Positions 30,769-41,092 of a stretch of 63,990 nt of DNA are shown one piece after another; position 1 is the first letter of the stretch, and every line of letters starts with the position of its first letter. This DNA comes from a virus. The notes under the pieces are model-generated. The model made no database searches. It had not been told where the DNA came from and saw only the letters and a list, made by a program, of their open reading frames with translations. The stretch lies in IMG/VR virus record IMGVR_UViG_3300021960_000068, positions 1-63,990 of that record; one strand, written 5' to 3'. The position numbers and the translations under genes are program-made.

Positions 30769-32993
30769 TGTACGAGCAGTCTTTAGTTAAAACAATAAAA
30801 GACCACATAAAACCTAAAGTTTTAAAAAGAAACAATAGGTATAAAAAGTGGAGGTATGGTTACGACGTTGAACATGACGTTGTTGTTATTAGTAAAGACG
30901 GAACCATAGGTGAAATCATTGAGATACAAAATCTCAAGATAGCATTGCCTAAAAAACCTGAAAATGTTTTTAGTAATTCTAAAAAAACAGAAGAACAGGT
31001 GTGGGTTAAAGCAGAATATCCAAAAGCTTTATCGAAAATAAAAAGTGTTTTTGATTGGCAGCGATATCCTAATAGTTTTAAAGAAGAATGGTACGATTAC
31101 ATAGATGAAGAATTTAAAAGACGTGAACAAGGTTATTGGTTCTATAATAGAGGTTTGGCTACTTACATTACTGGTTCTCACTATATGTTCTTGCAGTGGA
31201 GTAAGATTGACGTTGGGGCAGCAGACTATAGGGAATCAAACAGATTATTCTTTATATTCTGGGAAGCTTGCAAAGCAGACCAGAGATGCTATGGTATGTG
31301 CTACCTCAAAAACCGACGATCTGGTTTCTCATTTATGGCTTCAGCAGACACGGTTAACCAGGCAACAATCAGCTCAGACTCGAGATTCGGTATATTATCA
31401 AAATCAGGGGCTGATGCTAAAAAAATGTTTACCGACAAGGTAGTACCAATATCAATTAACTATCCTTTCTTTTTCCGTCCTATACAAGACGGTATGGATA
31501 GACCTAAAACAGAGCTAGCTTATAGAGTACCAGCATCAAAACTAACACGTAGAAAGCTAGATGAAGGTATTGCGTCAGAAGAAATAGAAGGTCTTGACAC
31601 AACTATTGACTGGAAAAACACAGGTGATAACAGCTATGATGGTGAAAAACTAAAGCTGCTTGTACATGATGAATCTGGTAAGTGGGAAAGACCTGATAAC
31701 ATACTAAACAACTGGAGAGTTACAAAAACCACAATGCGATTAGGTAGCAAGATTGTTGGTAAATGTATGATGGGATCAACATCAAACGCTATAGAAAAAG
31801 GTGGTGGAAACTTTAAAAAATTGTACTATGCTTCAGACGTTACGCAAAGAAACCGCAATGGGCAGACTAGCTCAGGACTATATAGTTTGTTCATACCTAT
31901 GGAATGGAACTACGAGGGATTCATTGATGCTTATGGCATACCTGTATTCGACAAACCAAAAGACGCCGTTAGAGATCCGCACGGAGACCTCATCACAACA
32001 GGTGTTATCGAACACTGGGAAAATGAAGTAGATGGCCTTAAAAATGACCAGGATAGCTTAAACGAATACTACCGCCAGTTTCCGCGTACAGAGAAACACG
32101 CGTTCAGAGATGAAGCTAAGTTATCTTTATTTAATCTAACTAAAATATACGAGCAGATAGATTACAACGAAGACATGAGAAATAAAACCTTAGTAACGCA
32201 AGGTAATTTCCAATGGACTGGAGGAGTAAAAGATACAACAGTTAATTTTATACCAGAAAACAATGGTAGGTTTTTAGTATCTTGGATTCCACCTGCAATA
32301 TTACAAAATCGTGTAATAATAAAGAATGGAGTTAAACATCCAGGTAACGAGCACGTAGGTGCTTTTGGATGTGACTCATATGATATATCAGGTACAGTAG
32401 ATAAGCGAGGTTCTAAAGGATCTTTGCACGGGCTTACAAAGTTTAGCATGGAAGAAGCTCCTTTTAATATGTTCTTTTTAGAATATATATCAAGACCTCC
32501 GACAGCTGAAATATTCTTTGAAGATGTGCTTATGGCTTTACATTTTTATGGCATGCCTATACTAGCAGAGAATAACAAGCCAAGGCTATTGTATTATTTA
32601 AAAAGAAGAGGTTATAGAAACTTCTCTATAAATAGACCTGACAAAACATTTAACAAGCTTTCAGTTGCAGAAAGAGAAATAGGTGGTATACCTAACTCTA
32701 GCGAGGATATTAAACAAGCGCATGCTGCTGCTATAGAATCTTATATAGAAGATCACGTAGGTTTAAAAGAAACTGAGTATGGTCAAATGTATTTTCAACG
32801 TACGCTCGAAGACTGGGCTAAGTTTAACATAAACAATAGAACAAAGTTCGATGCAACAATAAGTTCTGGTCTAGCTATAATGGCTTGCAACAAAAACAAA
32901 TACTCACCAGTGGCTGAAATAAAAAAAGAGCCAGTTAGTATTAATTTTACAAAATACGATAACACAGGTTATTCTTCAAAAATAATAAAATAA
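30768..32993 (+). CDS. Terminase large subunit
   Basis: 741 residues, longer than the usual 450-600. The ATPase part has an unusual P-loop-like KNRRSGFS (about 183-190) and a Walker B-like LLVHDE with a downstream coupling-type MMGSTSN. The nuclease part lies in the last third, with Asp/Glu-rich motifs around FGCDSYDISG and FFEDVLMALHF. It packages DNA into the procapsid. The start overlaps the small-subunit stop, and the portal ATG follows its stop directly. Confidence 0.85.
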   Translation: MYEQSLVKTIKDHIKPKVLKRNNRYKKWRYGYDVEHDVVVISKDGTIGEIIEIQNLKIALPKKPENVFSNSKKTEEQVWVKAEYPKALSKIKSVFDWQRYPNSFKEEWYDYIDEEFKRREQGYWFYNRGLATYITGSHYMFLQWSKIDVGAADYRESNRLFFIFWEACKADQRCYGMCYLKNRRSGFSFMASADTVNQATISSDSRFGILSKSGADAKKMFTDKVVPISINYPFFFRPIQDGMDRPKTELAYRVPASKLTRRKLDEGIASEEIEGLDTTIDWKNTGDNSYDGEKLKLLVHDESGKWERPDNILNNWRVTKTTMRLGSKIVGKCMMGSTSNAIEKGGGNFKKLYYASDVTQRNRNGQTSSGLYSLFIPMEWNYEGFIDAYGIPVFDKPKDAVRDPHGDLITTGVIEHWENEVDGLKNDQDSLNEYYRQFPRTEKHAFRDEAKLSLFNLTKIYEQIDYNEDMRNKTLVTQGNFQWTGGVKDTTVNFIPENNGRFLVSWIPPAILQNRVIIKNGVKHPGNEHVGAFGCDSYDISGTVDKRGSKGSLHGLTKFSMEEAPFNMFFLEYISRPPTAEIFFEDVLMALHFYGMPILAENNKPRLLYYLKRRGYRNFSINRPDKTFNKLSVAEREIGGIPNSSEDIKQAHAAAIESYIEDHVGLKETEYGQMYFQRTLEDWAKFNINNRTKFDATISSGLAIMACNKNKYSPVAEIKKEPVSINFTKYDNTGYSSKIIK

Positions 32994-35417
32994 ATGGTTT
33001 ATACTAATGTTAATAGTTCTTTTCCAAGTCAGGTAGTACCAGACGCAGAGAAAAATACTTATGATTACGGCTTAGCCGTAGGTAGAGCTATTGAGAACGA
33101 ATGGTTTAGAGGTGACAAAGGTTTAGGTGCTGGTGGTCGTTTTGGTAATAGTTGGCAAGACTTTCACAGACTTAGACTATACGCCAGGGGCGAGCAGTCA
33201 GTTGCTAAATACAAAGATGAATTATCTATTAATGGTGATTTATCTTATTTAAATTTAGACTGGAAACCAGTAGCTGTATTATCTAAGTTTGTAGATATTG
33301 TAGTAAATGGCATGACTGATAAAGGTTATAAAATAAAGTCATTTGCTTCAGATCCTTACGCTGTAAAAGAAAGAACAGCTCACGCTACTGGACTAGCTCA
33401 AGATGCTTTTGCACAACAATTAATAGAACAAGCAAAACAAAATTTAGGCATTGACGTTAAAAGAACCAACGTACCGCAAAACCAATTGCCAAAAAGTAAA
33501 GAAGAATTAGAGCTTCATATGCAGTTATCATATAAGCAAGCTATAGAAATAGCTGAAGAAGAGCTTATTGAAAATGTTTTTGATTATAATAAATATGAAG
33601 AAATTAAAAAAAGAATAGCATATGATTTAGTTGTTTTAGGTATTGGTGCTACAAAAACTAATTTTAATTTAGCTAATGGTATTACTGTTGATTATGTAGA
33701 CCCTGCTAATTTAGTTTATTCATATACAGAAGATCCTAATTTTGAAGATATTTATTATGTAGGCGAAATGAAATCAATGAGCCTACAAGAGGTTAAAAAG
33801 CTTTTCCCTTACTTAACAGATTCTGATTTAGAAGAAATACAAAAATACCCTGGCAATTCTAATTACACGCGTAATTACTATGGCCAAGATGATCAATACA
33901 ACCAGGTTCAGGTTTTATTTTTTGAATATAAAACCTATAATAACCAAGTATTTAAAATAAAAGAAACAGATCAAGGTCTTGAAAAAGCTTTAGAAAAAGA
34001 CGATTCTTTTAATCCACCTGAAAATGCTGAAAACTATAACAAGGTACATCGAGCAATAGAGGTTTTATACAGCGGAGCTAAAATACTTGGCTACGAAAAA
34101 ATGTTAAAGTGGGAGTTAGCTGAGAATATGACACGTCCTTATAGTGATCAAACTAAAGTTCAAATGAACTATAGCATTACAGCTCCAAGAATATATAAAG
34201 GTCGTATAGATAGTTTAGTAAGTAGATGTATTAGTTTTGCTGATATGATACAGCTTACACATTTAAAAATACAACAAGTACTAGCGCGTATGGTACCTGA
34301 TGGTGTATTTGTAGATGTAGATGGTTTAGCAGAAGTAGATCTTGGTAATGGCACAAACTATAATCCGCAAGAAGCCTTAAACATGTATTTCCAAACTGGT
34401 AGTATTGTAGGTAGAAGTTTAACACAAGATGGTGATCCTAACAGAGGTAAAGTACCTATTCAGGAGTTACAAACGTCTTCTGGTATGGCTAAAATCCAGG
34501 CGCTCACACAAACGTATCAATACTATTTACAAATGATACGTGATGTAACCGGGCTTAACGAAGCTAGAGACGGTAGTCAACCAGCTAAAGATTCGTTAGT
34601 AGGTTTACAAAAACTAGCCGCGGCAGCTTCTAATACAGCTACAAAACATATATTACAATCGTTAATGTATTTAACAGTGCGTAACGCTGAAAATATAAGT
34701 TTAAAAGCGGCTGATATGATAAGCTTCCCGCTTTTAAAAAGCTCGTTGATGAACAGTATAAGCACGTTTAATGTTGATACATTAGAACAAATAGAAAAAC
34801 TAAATATGCATGAATTTGGTATATTCTTAGAGCTTGAACCAGAAGAAGAAGATAAGCAAAATCTAGAAAGGAATATACAAATAGCTTTACAAAACGGTGG
34901 TATTGATCTTGAAGATGTTATAGATATTAGAGAAATATCTAATATTAAACTTGCAAATCAGATGCTTAAAATAAAACGTAAGCAAAAGCAGGAGCGTGAT
35001 CAGCAGATTACTCAAGCAAATATACAAGCTCAAGCTCAAGCAAACGCTCAAACAGCTGAACAAGCAGCTTTAGCAGAAATGCAAAAGCAACAAGCTTTAG
35101 CACAAACAGAGTTGCAAATAGAGCAAGGAAAATCTCAGTTTAAAATTCAGCAAATGCAAACTGAAGCTGAAATTAAAAAGCAATTAATGGCGGAGAAGTT
35201 TAACTACGACATGCAATTAGCTAAATTAGATGTTGATGCTCAAAAACAAAAAGAAAAAGAAATAGAAGATCGTAAAGACGAGCGTGCTAGAATTATAGGC
35301 ACGCAACAATCAGAGATGATTTCGCAACGTCAAAACGATGAACTACCTAAAAACTTTGAGTCATCTGGATTTGACTCACTAGGAGGATTTGGACTTGAAC
35401 AGTTTGAACCTCGTTGA
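32994..35417 (+). CDS. Portal protein
   Basis: 807 residues. The long, mostly helical body with DWKPVAVLSKFVDIVVNGM near residue 90 and a Gln/Glu-rich coiled-coil C-terminus (about 660-770, alternating Gln, Ala and Lys) matches large podovirus portals of crAss-like and related phages. The portal forms the dodecameric DNA gate between capsid and neck. Its position between terminase and scaffold/capsid genes confirms the role. Confidence 0.85.
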   Translation: MVYTNVNSSFPSQVVPDAEKNTYDYGLAVGRAIENEWFRGDKGLGAGGRFGNSWQDFHRLRLYARGEQSVAKYKDELSINGDLSYLNLDWKPVAVLSKFVDIVVNGMTDKGYKIKSFASDPYAVKERTAHATGLAQDAFAQQLIEQAKQNLGIDVKRTNVPQNQLPKSKEELELHMQLSYKQAIEIAEEELIENVFDYNKYEEIKKRIAYDLVVLGIGATKTNFNLANGITVDYVDPANLVYSYTEDPNFEDIYYVGEMKSMSLQEVKKLFPYLTDSDLEEIQKYPGNSNYTRNYYGQDDQYNQVQVLFFEYKTYNNQVFKIKETDQGLEKALEKDDSFNPPENAENYNKVHRAIEVLYSGAKILGYEKMLKWELAENMTRPYSDQTKVQMNYSITAPRIYKGRIDSLVSRCISFADMIQLTHLKIQQVLARMVPDGVFVDVDGLAEVDLGNGTNYNPQEALNMYFQTGSIVGRSLTQDGDPNRGKVPIQELQTSSGMAKIQALTQTYQYYLQMIRDVTGLNEARDGSQPAKDSLVGLQKLAAAASNTATKHILQSLMYLTVRNAENISLKAADMISFPLLKSSLMNSISTFNVDTLEQIEKLNMHEFGIFLELEPEEEDKQNLERNIQIALQNGGIDLEDVIDIREISNIKLANQMLKIKRKQKQERDQQITQANIQAQAQANAQTAEQAALAEMQKQQALAQTELQIEQGKSQFKIQQMQTEAEIKKQLMAEKFNYDMQLAKLDVDAQKQKEKEIEDRKDERARIIGTQQSEMISQRQNDELPKNFESSGFDSLGGFGLEQFEPR

Positions 35418-35450
35418 AAATAAAATCCTTTAATTTTATATTATTATATT

Positions 35451-36653
35451 ATGTCAGAAGAAGTAAAACAAGAAGGAGAATTTAAAATAAAGACTCCTAC
35501 TAAACCTAAAAACTTAGGTGAAAAAAACGAAGTAACTAAAATTGAAATACCTAAAGAAGGTATTGAATATCAAGCAGAAGTAATTCCTGAGGTTACTAAA
35601 GTAGAAATAAAAAACGAAGATGCCGTTCAAACACAAGAGACAGATGATAGCAATGCTACTATCGAAGAATCCAAAAACGAAGCAAGTAGCGAAGAAGTGG
35701 CTCAGGAAGTACGGGCCACCGAGGAAGAGCCGGTAATACAAGAAATAACAGAAGAAGAAGTACAAGAGCAAACTGAAACTTTGCAAGAGCAAGTTAACGA
35801 AGCCGTACAACAATCTGTTGAACAAAATATTAATCTACCTGAAAACATTGAAAAAGTTGTAAACTTTATGAATGAAACAGGTGGTACATTAGAAGATTAT
35901 GTTAGGCTAAACGCTGACTATTCTAATGTTGACAATAACACGCTTTTAAGAGAATATTATCTTCAAAGCAAACCTCATCTAGACGCAGAAGATGTATCGC
36001 TTCTTTTAGAAGACTTTACATGGGATGAAGATATAGATGATGAAAAAGATATTCGCAAGAAAAAAATTGCGTATAAAGAAGAAGTTGCAAAAGCCAAAGG
36101 TTTTTTAGAAAGCTTAAAGGATAAATATTACGACGAGATCAAGTTGAGACCGGGCGTAACTCAAGAGCAGCAAAAAGCAGTTGACTTTTTCAATCGATAC
36201 AATGAAGAACAACAAGCAATAACAAGCAACAGGAATTCTTTTATTGATCGTACTAAAAATTTATTTAATGATAATTTCAAAGGTTTTGATTTTAAAGTTG
36301 GTGAAACTAAATTTAGATACGGTGTTAAAAATCCTAAAAACGTGGCTGAATCGCAATCCAATATTGACAACTTCGTTAAGACGTTCTTAAACGATAAAGG
36401 GGAAATTGGAGATATGCAAGGATATCACAAAGCTTTGTTCGCTGCGCGAAACGCTGATACTATAGCTCAACATTTTTATGAGCAAGGAAAAGCTGACGCT
36501 GTTAAAGATGTTATGGCTAAATCGAAAAACATTTCGACTGAGCCTCGTCAAACAGCTGCTGGTGAAGTATTTGTTAATGGAATTAAAGTTAAAGCAATGA
36601 GCGGTGTTGATTCTTCAAAATTGAAAATCAAAAAAGTAACAATAAAAAAATAA
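35451..36653 (+). CDS. Putative head scaffold protein
   Basis: 400 residues. The N-terminal third is extremely Glu/Val/Gln-rich (EEEPVIQEITEEEVQEQ), the middle is helical, and the C-terminus is basic (KLKIKKVTIKK). That composition and position between portal and major capsid protein fit a scaffold that guides procapsid assembly and then leaves or is degraded. No protease domain is apparent. Confidence 0.65.
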   Translation: MSEEVKQEGEFKIKTPTKPKNLGEKNEVTKIEIPKEGIEYQAEVIPEVTKVEIKNEDAVQTQETDDSNATIEESKNEASSEEVAQEVRATEEEPVIQEITEEEVQEQTETLQEQVNEAVQQSVEQNINLPENIEKVVNFMNETGGTLEDYVRLNADYSNVDNNTLLREYYLQSKPHLDAEDVSLLLEDFTWDEDIDDEKDIRKKKIAYKEEVAKAKGFLESLKDKYYDEIKLRPGVTQEQQKAVDFFNRYNEEQQAITSNRNSFIDRTKNLFNDNFKGFDFKVGETKFRYGVKNPKNVAESQSNIDNFVKTFLNDKGEIGDMQGYHKALFAARNADTIAQHFYEQGKADAVKDVMAKSKNISTEPRQTAAGEVFVNGIKVKAMSGVDSSKLKIKKVTIKK

Positions 36654-36665
36654 AAATAAATAATT

Positions 36666-38129
36666 ATGGCTTTAAGTCCTTTATTTGGGAGTATAGTCCC
36701 AAGTCAACAACAACAATTGCTAGCCACCAACTTCCTTTCTTTTAATGGAGGAACTGGTACTGGCGATTCTGATACATTCGCACAACAGTATCTACCTGAA
36801 ATTTATGAAGCAGAAGTAGAGCGCTACGGAAATCGTACGCTTTCTGGATTCTTACGTATGGTAGGAGCTGAAATGCCTATGACTTCTGACCAAGTTATCT
36901 GGTCTGAACAAAACCGTTTACACATCTCTTATGATGGTTGTACCAACGATCAAACAAATACAATTACTATTCCTGTAGCAGCTGACGTTAAAAACGTCGT
37001 GTCTCCACAGGCTACAATTGTAGCACTTGACGGCGCTGGTAACGAGCTTAAGGCTGTTGTAACTGCTTCTAACCTTACTACTGGTGCGCTTACTGTAGCT
37101 CCTTATGATGCTACTACTACAGCTGCACTTGCTACTACTGGAATTAAAATATTCGTATTTGGTTCTGAGTATGCAAAAGGTTCTTCTACACCTAACAACA
37201 CTTCAGCTACTGCAGCTGATGGCTATGTAAGTGTAGATCCTGCTTTCACACAATTTTCTAACTCACCAGTTATTATCCGTAATAAATACGTGGTATCTGG
37301 TTCTGACACAGCTCAGATTGGTTGGGTAGAAGTTGCTACTGAAGACGGAACTGGAGGTTACCTGTGGTATCTAAAGGCTGAGTCTGAAACTCGTTTACGT
37401 TTCGAAGATTATCTTGAAATGAGCGTAGTTGAAGGTGAGAAAGCTGACACTGCTTTAGGTGCTGGTTCTGCAGCAGCTGCTGGTTACAAAGGTACAGAAG
37501 GTTTATTTGCTGCTATTCAAACTCGTGGTAACGTAGAAGCTGGCTTCAACGCCGCTGCAAGCGCATTAGGAGAATTTGATAATATCCTACGTAACTTAGA
37601 TACTCAAGGTGCCATTGAAGAAAACATGCTTTTCTTGAATCGTGAAACGTCTCTAGGATTTGATGATATGCTAGCTGGTATTTCTAGTGGTGCTAACGGT
37701 GGTACTGCTTATGGATTGTTTGAAAACTCTGAAGATATGGCATTAAACCTAGGGTTTAGTGGTTTCCGCAGAGGTTCTTACGACTTCTATAAGACTGACT
37801 GGAAATATCTAAACGATGCTTCTACTCGTGGTGCTATTAGCGATGGATTGATTCCACCAGATTATGGCGTAAGCGCTATTGATGGGGTATTAATTCCAGC
37901 AGGTACATCAACAGTTTACGATCAAGTTCTTGGTAGTAACATCCGTCGTCCATTCTTACACGTACGATACAGAGCGTCACAAACTGACGATCGCCGTATG
38001 AAGACTTGGTTGACTGGTTCTGTTGGAGGTGCTTTCACATCTGATCTAGACGCTATGGAGGTTAACTTCCTATCTGAAAGATGTTTATGTGTACAAGGTG
38101 CAAACAACTTTGTATTATTTACTAAGTAG
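36666..38129 (+). CDS. Major capsid protein
   Basis: 487 residues of balanced composition with better-structured codons than the neighbours. The N-terminal FAQQYLPEIYEAEVERY and ETRLRFEDYLEMS in the middle fit an HK97-fold coat protein of the crAss-like type. A strong hairpin terminator follows the stop (38141-38176), common after capsid genes, which would raise capsid mRNA relative to the genes beyond. Gene order portal, scaffold, capsid supports the call. Confidence 0.85.
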   Translation: MALSPLFGSIVPSQQQQLLATNFLSFNGGTGTGDSDTFAQQYLPEIYEAEVERYGNRTLSGFLRMVGAEMPMTSDQVIWSEQNRLHISYDGCTNDQTNTITIPVAADVKNVVSPQATIVALDGAGNELKAVVTASNLTTGALTVAPYDATTTAALATTGIKIFVFGSEYAKGSSTPNNTSATAADGYVSVDPAFTQFSNSPVIIRNKYVVSGSDTAQIGWVEVATEDGTGGYLWYLKAESETRLRFEDYLEMSVVEGEKADTALGAGSAAAAGYKGTEGLFAAIQTRGNVEAGFNAAASALGEFDNILRNLDTQGAIEENMLFLNRETSLGFDDMLAGISSGANGGTAYGLFENSEDMALNLGFSGFRRGSYDFYKTDWKYLNDASTRGAISDGLIPPDYGVSAIDGVLIPAGTSTVYDQVLGSNIRRPFLHVRYRASQTDDRRMKTWLTGSVGGAFTSDLDAMEVNFLSERCLCVQGANNFVLFTK

Positions 38130-38140
38130 ATTACTTTAAA

Positions 38141-38176
38141 GGTACGGGCGCTTCGGCGCCCTATGCCTTTATTTTA
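38141..38176 (+). terminator. Rho-independent terminator after the capsid gene
   Basis: A perfect stem GGGCGC-TTCG-GCGCCC (38146-38161), extended by GGTA/TGCC, with a UNCG tetraloop, followed by a T-rich run (TTTATTTTATT). It lies 17 bp after the major capsid stop. As more late genes follow, it is probably a partial terminator. Confidence 0.85.
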
Positions 38177-38197
38177 TTAATTTTATTATATTATATT

Positions 38198-38968
38198 ATG
38201 TCAAAAACAAAAGAAGCCCCAACTGTAGAAAAAGGTTGGGAAATTAAAGATAGAACGTATCTAATAGTAGGAAGATACAAACCATTAACACTTAGAATAC
38301 CATCTAAACATAGCGCTAGAAAACCTATGTTGTGGTATGATAGTGAAAAAAATACACAAAGAGAACTTAGGTATGCTACAAATATGAATTCACCATTTGT
38401 AGACGAGCAAAAAGGCGAAGTAACATTAGGCACTATACTATTTAAAGACGGTGCTTTGTTTGTTCCAAAAGAAAAACAAGCCTTACAAAAACTGTTATCT
38501 TTGTATCACCCAATGAATGGAAAACGTTATAAAGAGTTTGATTCTGTTGTTGAAGCAACCGACGAACTTGATATGATGGAACTTCAGATAGACGCATTAA
38601 ATGCTGCTAGAGGTATGGATGTAGAACAGATAGAAGCTATATTAAGAGTTGAGTTTGGAAGTAAAGTAAATGATATGTCATCTAAAGAATTAAAAAGAGA
38701 TGTGCTTATATTTGCTAGACAAAACCCAGTTTTATTTATAGAACTAGCTAAAGACGAAAATGTTCAACTAAGAAACTTTGCTATTAAAGCCGCTGAAGCT
38801 AAAATAATTAAGTTGTCAGATGATCAACGATCTTTCTCTTGGGCATCAAACGGTAAAAAACTTATGACAGTACCATTTGATGAAAATCCTTACTCTGCTA
38901 TGGCAGCTTTCTTTAAGACAGATGAAGGCGTAGAAGTTTTCAAATCTATCGAGAAAAAGTTAAAATAA
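38198..38968 (+). CDS. Head-neck region protein of unknown function, 256 aa
   Basis: An alpha/beta N-terminal domain (TYLIVGRYKPLTLRIPSK; MLWYDSEKNTQREL) is followed by a helical half (LQIDALNAARGMDVEQI). It sits between capsid and neck genes, where crAss-like phages have virion or head-completion genes. No family can be named. Confidence 0.68.
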   Translation: MSKTKEAPTVEKGWEIKDRTYLIVGRYKPLTLRIPSKHSARKPMLWYDSEKNTQRELRYATNMNSPFVDEQKGEVTLGTILFKDGALFVPKEKQALQKLLSLYHPMNGKRYKEFDSVVEATDELDMMELQIDALNAARGMDVEQIEAILRVEFGSKVNDMSSKELKRDVLIFARQNPVLFIELAKDENVQLRNFAIKAAEAKIIKLSDDQRSFSWASNGKKLMTVPFDENPYSAMAAFFKTDEGVEVFKSIEKKLK

Positions 38969-38985
38969 CATGTAACAATAGTATA

Positions 38986-39005
38986 GGGCCCGTTCACTCG
39001 GGCCT
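38986..39005 (+). terminator. GC-rich hairpin after the 256-aa gene
   Basis: GGCCCG-TTCACT-CGGGCC (38987-39004) forms a perfect six-pair stem in otherwise AT-rich sequence between genes. There is no T-run after it, so it may be a weak terminator, an mRNA-stabilising hairpin or a processing site. Confidence 0.4.
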
Positions 39006-39035
39006 AATACGCCCAACAAAAATAAATAATTAAAA

Positions 39036-39725
39036 ATGGCTATAAACGTAAATCAGGTATACAAAGCCGTACTCGTGGTATTGCAACAAGAAAAAAGAGG
39101 TGTACTTACACCTACTGAGTTTAATAAAATTGCTACACAAGCACAGCAAGAAATATTCACAGAGTACTTTGACGAGCTTAATCAACTGTTAAGACAACCT
39201 CAGACTAGTCTAGCGTATGCTGATAGATATGCGTTATTAGACGAAAAAATATCTTTGTTTAAAACATTCGCGACTGTAAGTATTAATGCTAATAAAGTAT
39301 CTGTACCCGCGCAAGTTCAAGAACTAGGCACTGTTGTATACAATAATAGAGAAGTTCAAAGAATACAAAAATACGAAGTATACACAACAAACATATCACC
39401 GCTTACAAAACCTACAGCATTTTATCCGGTATACACATACGAGGACGGCGAAATAGAATTATATCCTAACCCATTAACTGGTAGTGTTACTTTAAACTTT
39501 TTAAAGTTTCCAGCTGACGTTAAATGGGGCTTTACTATCGATACAGAGCTTGGTAATTATATCTACAACGAACAAGCTTCAACTCAATTTGAAATACATA
39601 AATCAGACCAACCTCTTTTAATAGATAAAATATTAGGTTATGCAGGTGTAATGAGTAGAGATCAATTAGCTTTACAATTAGCAGCTAGCAAAGAGCAACA
39701 AATAGACGTAGACGGACAAAAATAA
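39036..39725 (+). CDS. Neck / ring protein A1
   Basis: 229 residues starting MAINVNQVYKAVLVV, with PTEFNKIATQAQQEIF and later PVYTYEDGEIELYP. It is clearly paralogous to the product of 40325-41089, with the same start, the TPxEFNK...Q.DIF block and the PVYxYE...I...P block. Such proteins are found between capsid and tail genes of environmental podoviruses and are thought to build neck or connector rings. It follows an A-rich leader. Confidence 0.65.
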   Translation: MAINVNQVYKAVLVVLQQEKRGVLTPTEFNKIATQAQQEIFTEYFDELNQLLRQPQTSLAYADRYALLDEKISLFKTFATVSINANKVSVPAQVQELGTVVYNNREVQRIQKYEVYTTNISPLTKPTAFYPVYTYEDGEIELYPNPLTGSVTLNFLKFPADVKWGFTIDTELGNYIYNEQASTQFEIHKSDQPLLIDKILGYAGVMSRDQLALQLAASKEQQIDVDGQK

Positions 39726-39731
39726 TAAATC

Positions 39732-40313
39732 ATGGCAACAACTATATCAAACGCTTTTATATCGCTTAATGATATTATAAACAACTTTTTAATATCATAC
39801 ACAGGACCTGGTAAATTAATACCAGACGCTGTAAGAACTGAGGTTATATTCCATGCTCGTAGATGCTTACAGGAGTTTGCTTATGAAACTTTAAAAAGTC
39901 AATTTACTGAAGGTCCTACAACTGTAACATCCGGAACTGCTGTTGATTTGCCGGCTGATTTTGTAGCTGTTATATCAGCTAGCATCGTAATTGGTGGTAC
40001 AACATTTCCTCTTGAAGATACTTCTTCACCTTCTCCAGGCACTGGTCAATATTATATAAACTATATAAATAAAACAATCACGTATGGTGATTCAGGTGAT
40101 GCAACTTTAACATATCTTTCTAACGCTCTTACTACAGATGAGTCAGCTGCTATACCTAAATTAGCAGAAGAAGCTTTATACTCTTGTATGATATATTCAA
40201 TACTTGCTAATAGAGAGAATACAAGACCAGACGTTTTACAAAGATTACTTATAGAAAAAACCGACAAGCTAGACAAAGCTAAATCAAGACTAGTCTTTAC
40301 TAACTTCGACTAA
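39732..40313 (+). CDS. Neck / ring protein B1
   Basis: 193 residues. ISLNDIINNFLISYTGPGKLIP, then EVIFHARRCLQEFAYETLKS, and near the end IPKLAEEALYSCMIYSILA. The same three blocks occur in the larger product of 41093-42307, so the two are paralogues. The fold is probably helical with a beta insertion. It is a likely head-tail connector. Confidence 0.65.
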   Translation: MATTISNAFISLNDIINNFLISYTGPGKLIPDAVRTEVIFHARRCLQEFAYETLKSQFTEGPTTVTSGTAVDLPADFVAVISASIVIGGTTFPLEDTSSPSPGTGQYYINYINKTITYGDSGDATLTYLSNALTTDESAAIPKLAEEALYSCMIYSILANRENTRPDVLQRLLIEKTDKLDKAKSRLVFTNFD

Positions 40314-40324
40314 AATAAAATAGC

Positions 40325-41089
40325 ATGGCGATTAACGTAAACAACGTGTATCAAACTGTGTTGCTTATATTAAACAAAGAGCAGCGTGGTTATATGACGC
40401 CTGATGAGTTTAATAAAACAGCTACACAAGTACAATTAGATATATTCGAGCAATATTTCGATGATTTAAATCAACAACTAAGAGTACCACAAGCTGATTA
40501 TGATTACACTGACAGGCAGGTAAATTTAGATGATCAAATATCTACGTTTAAATGTTTAGGTAATTGCGGTCCACAAGCTGGTTATTTTGAATTACCTTCT
40601 CAAGATAACTTTACTAATAATACTATAGTTTACAATGACAACCCACAATCAGGTCAATTTGCTTTTTATAGAATAGGAACTCTAACTTGGGAAGATAATA
40701 CTTTGACATACCCAATTGAAATAGAAAGGTTGCAACGAAAAGATTTTTATGAAATACAAAAATCTGAATACACACTGCCAAGCGAAGATTTTCCTGTGTA
40801 TCTATATGAAAATAAACAAATTAGAGTTTTACCAAATGCTATTATAGATGACGTTAAAGCTACATTTATAAGAAAACCTTTAAATGTTATTTGGGCTTAT
40901 TCGACTGGACCTCAAGGTCAGTATATTCAAGACGTAGCCAACTCGCAGGACTTTGAGTTAGAATCTAATGAGCAAGTTAATGTTATACTTAGAATCCTTC
41001 AATACTCTGGTATTATAATTAGAGATCCACAAATAGTTCAAGCTGCTGCTTCTGAAATACAGCAAAATGAAGTAAATAAAAAAAGCTAA
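40325..41089 (+). CDS. Neck / ring protein A2 (paralogue of A1)
   Basis: 254 residues starting MAINVNNVYQTVLLILNK. It matches A1 through TPDEFNKTATQVQLDIF, the DDLNQQLRVPQADY region and DFPVYLYENKQIRVLPN. It is 25 residues longer, mainly in the middle (around 75-130). Tandem order A1-B1-A2-B2 indicates duplication of a two-gene unit. It would form another ring of the neck. Confidence 0.65.
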   Translation: MAINVNNVYQTVLLILNKEQRGYMTPDEFNKTATQVQLDIFEQYFDDLNQQLRVPQADYDYTDRQVNLDDQISTFKCLGNCGPQAGYFELPSQDNFTNNTIVYNDNPQSGQFAFYRIGTLTWEDNTLTYPIEIERLQRKDFYEIQKSEYTLPSEDFPVYLYENKQIRVLPNAIIDDVKATFIRKPLNVIWAYSTGPQGQYIQDVANSQDFELESNEQVNVILRILQYSGIIIRDPQIVQAAASEIQQNEVNKKS

Positions 41090-41092
41090 TAT

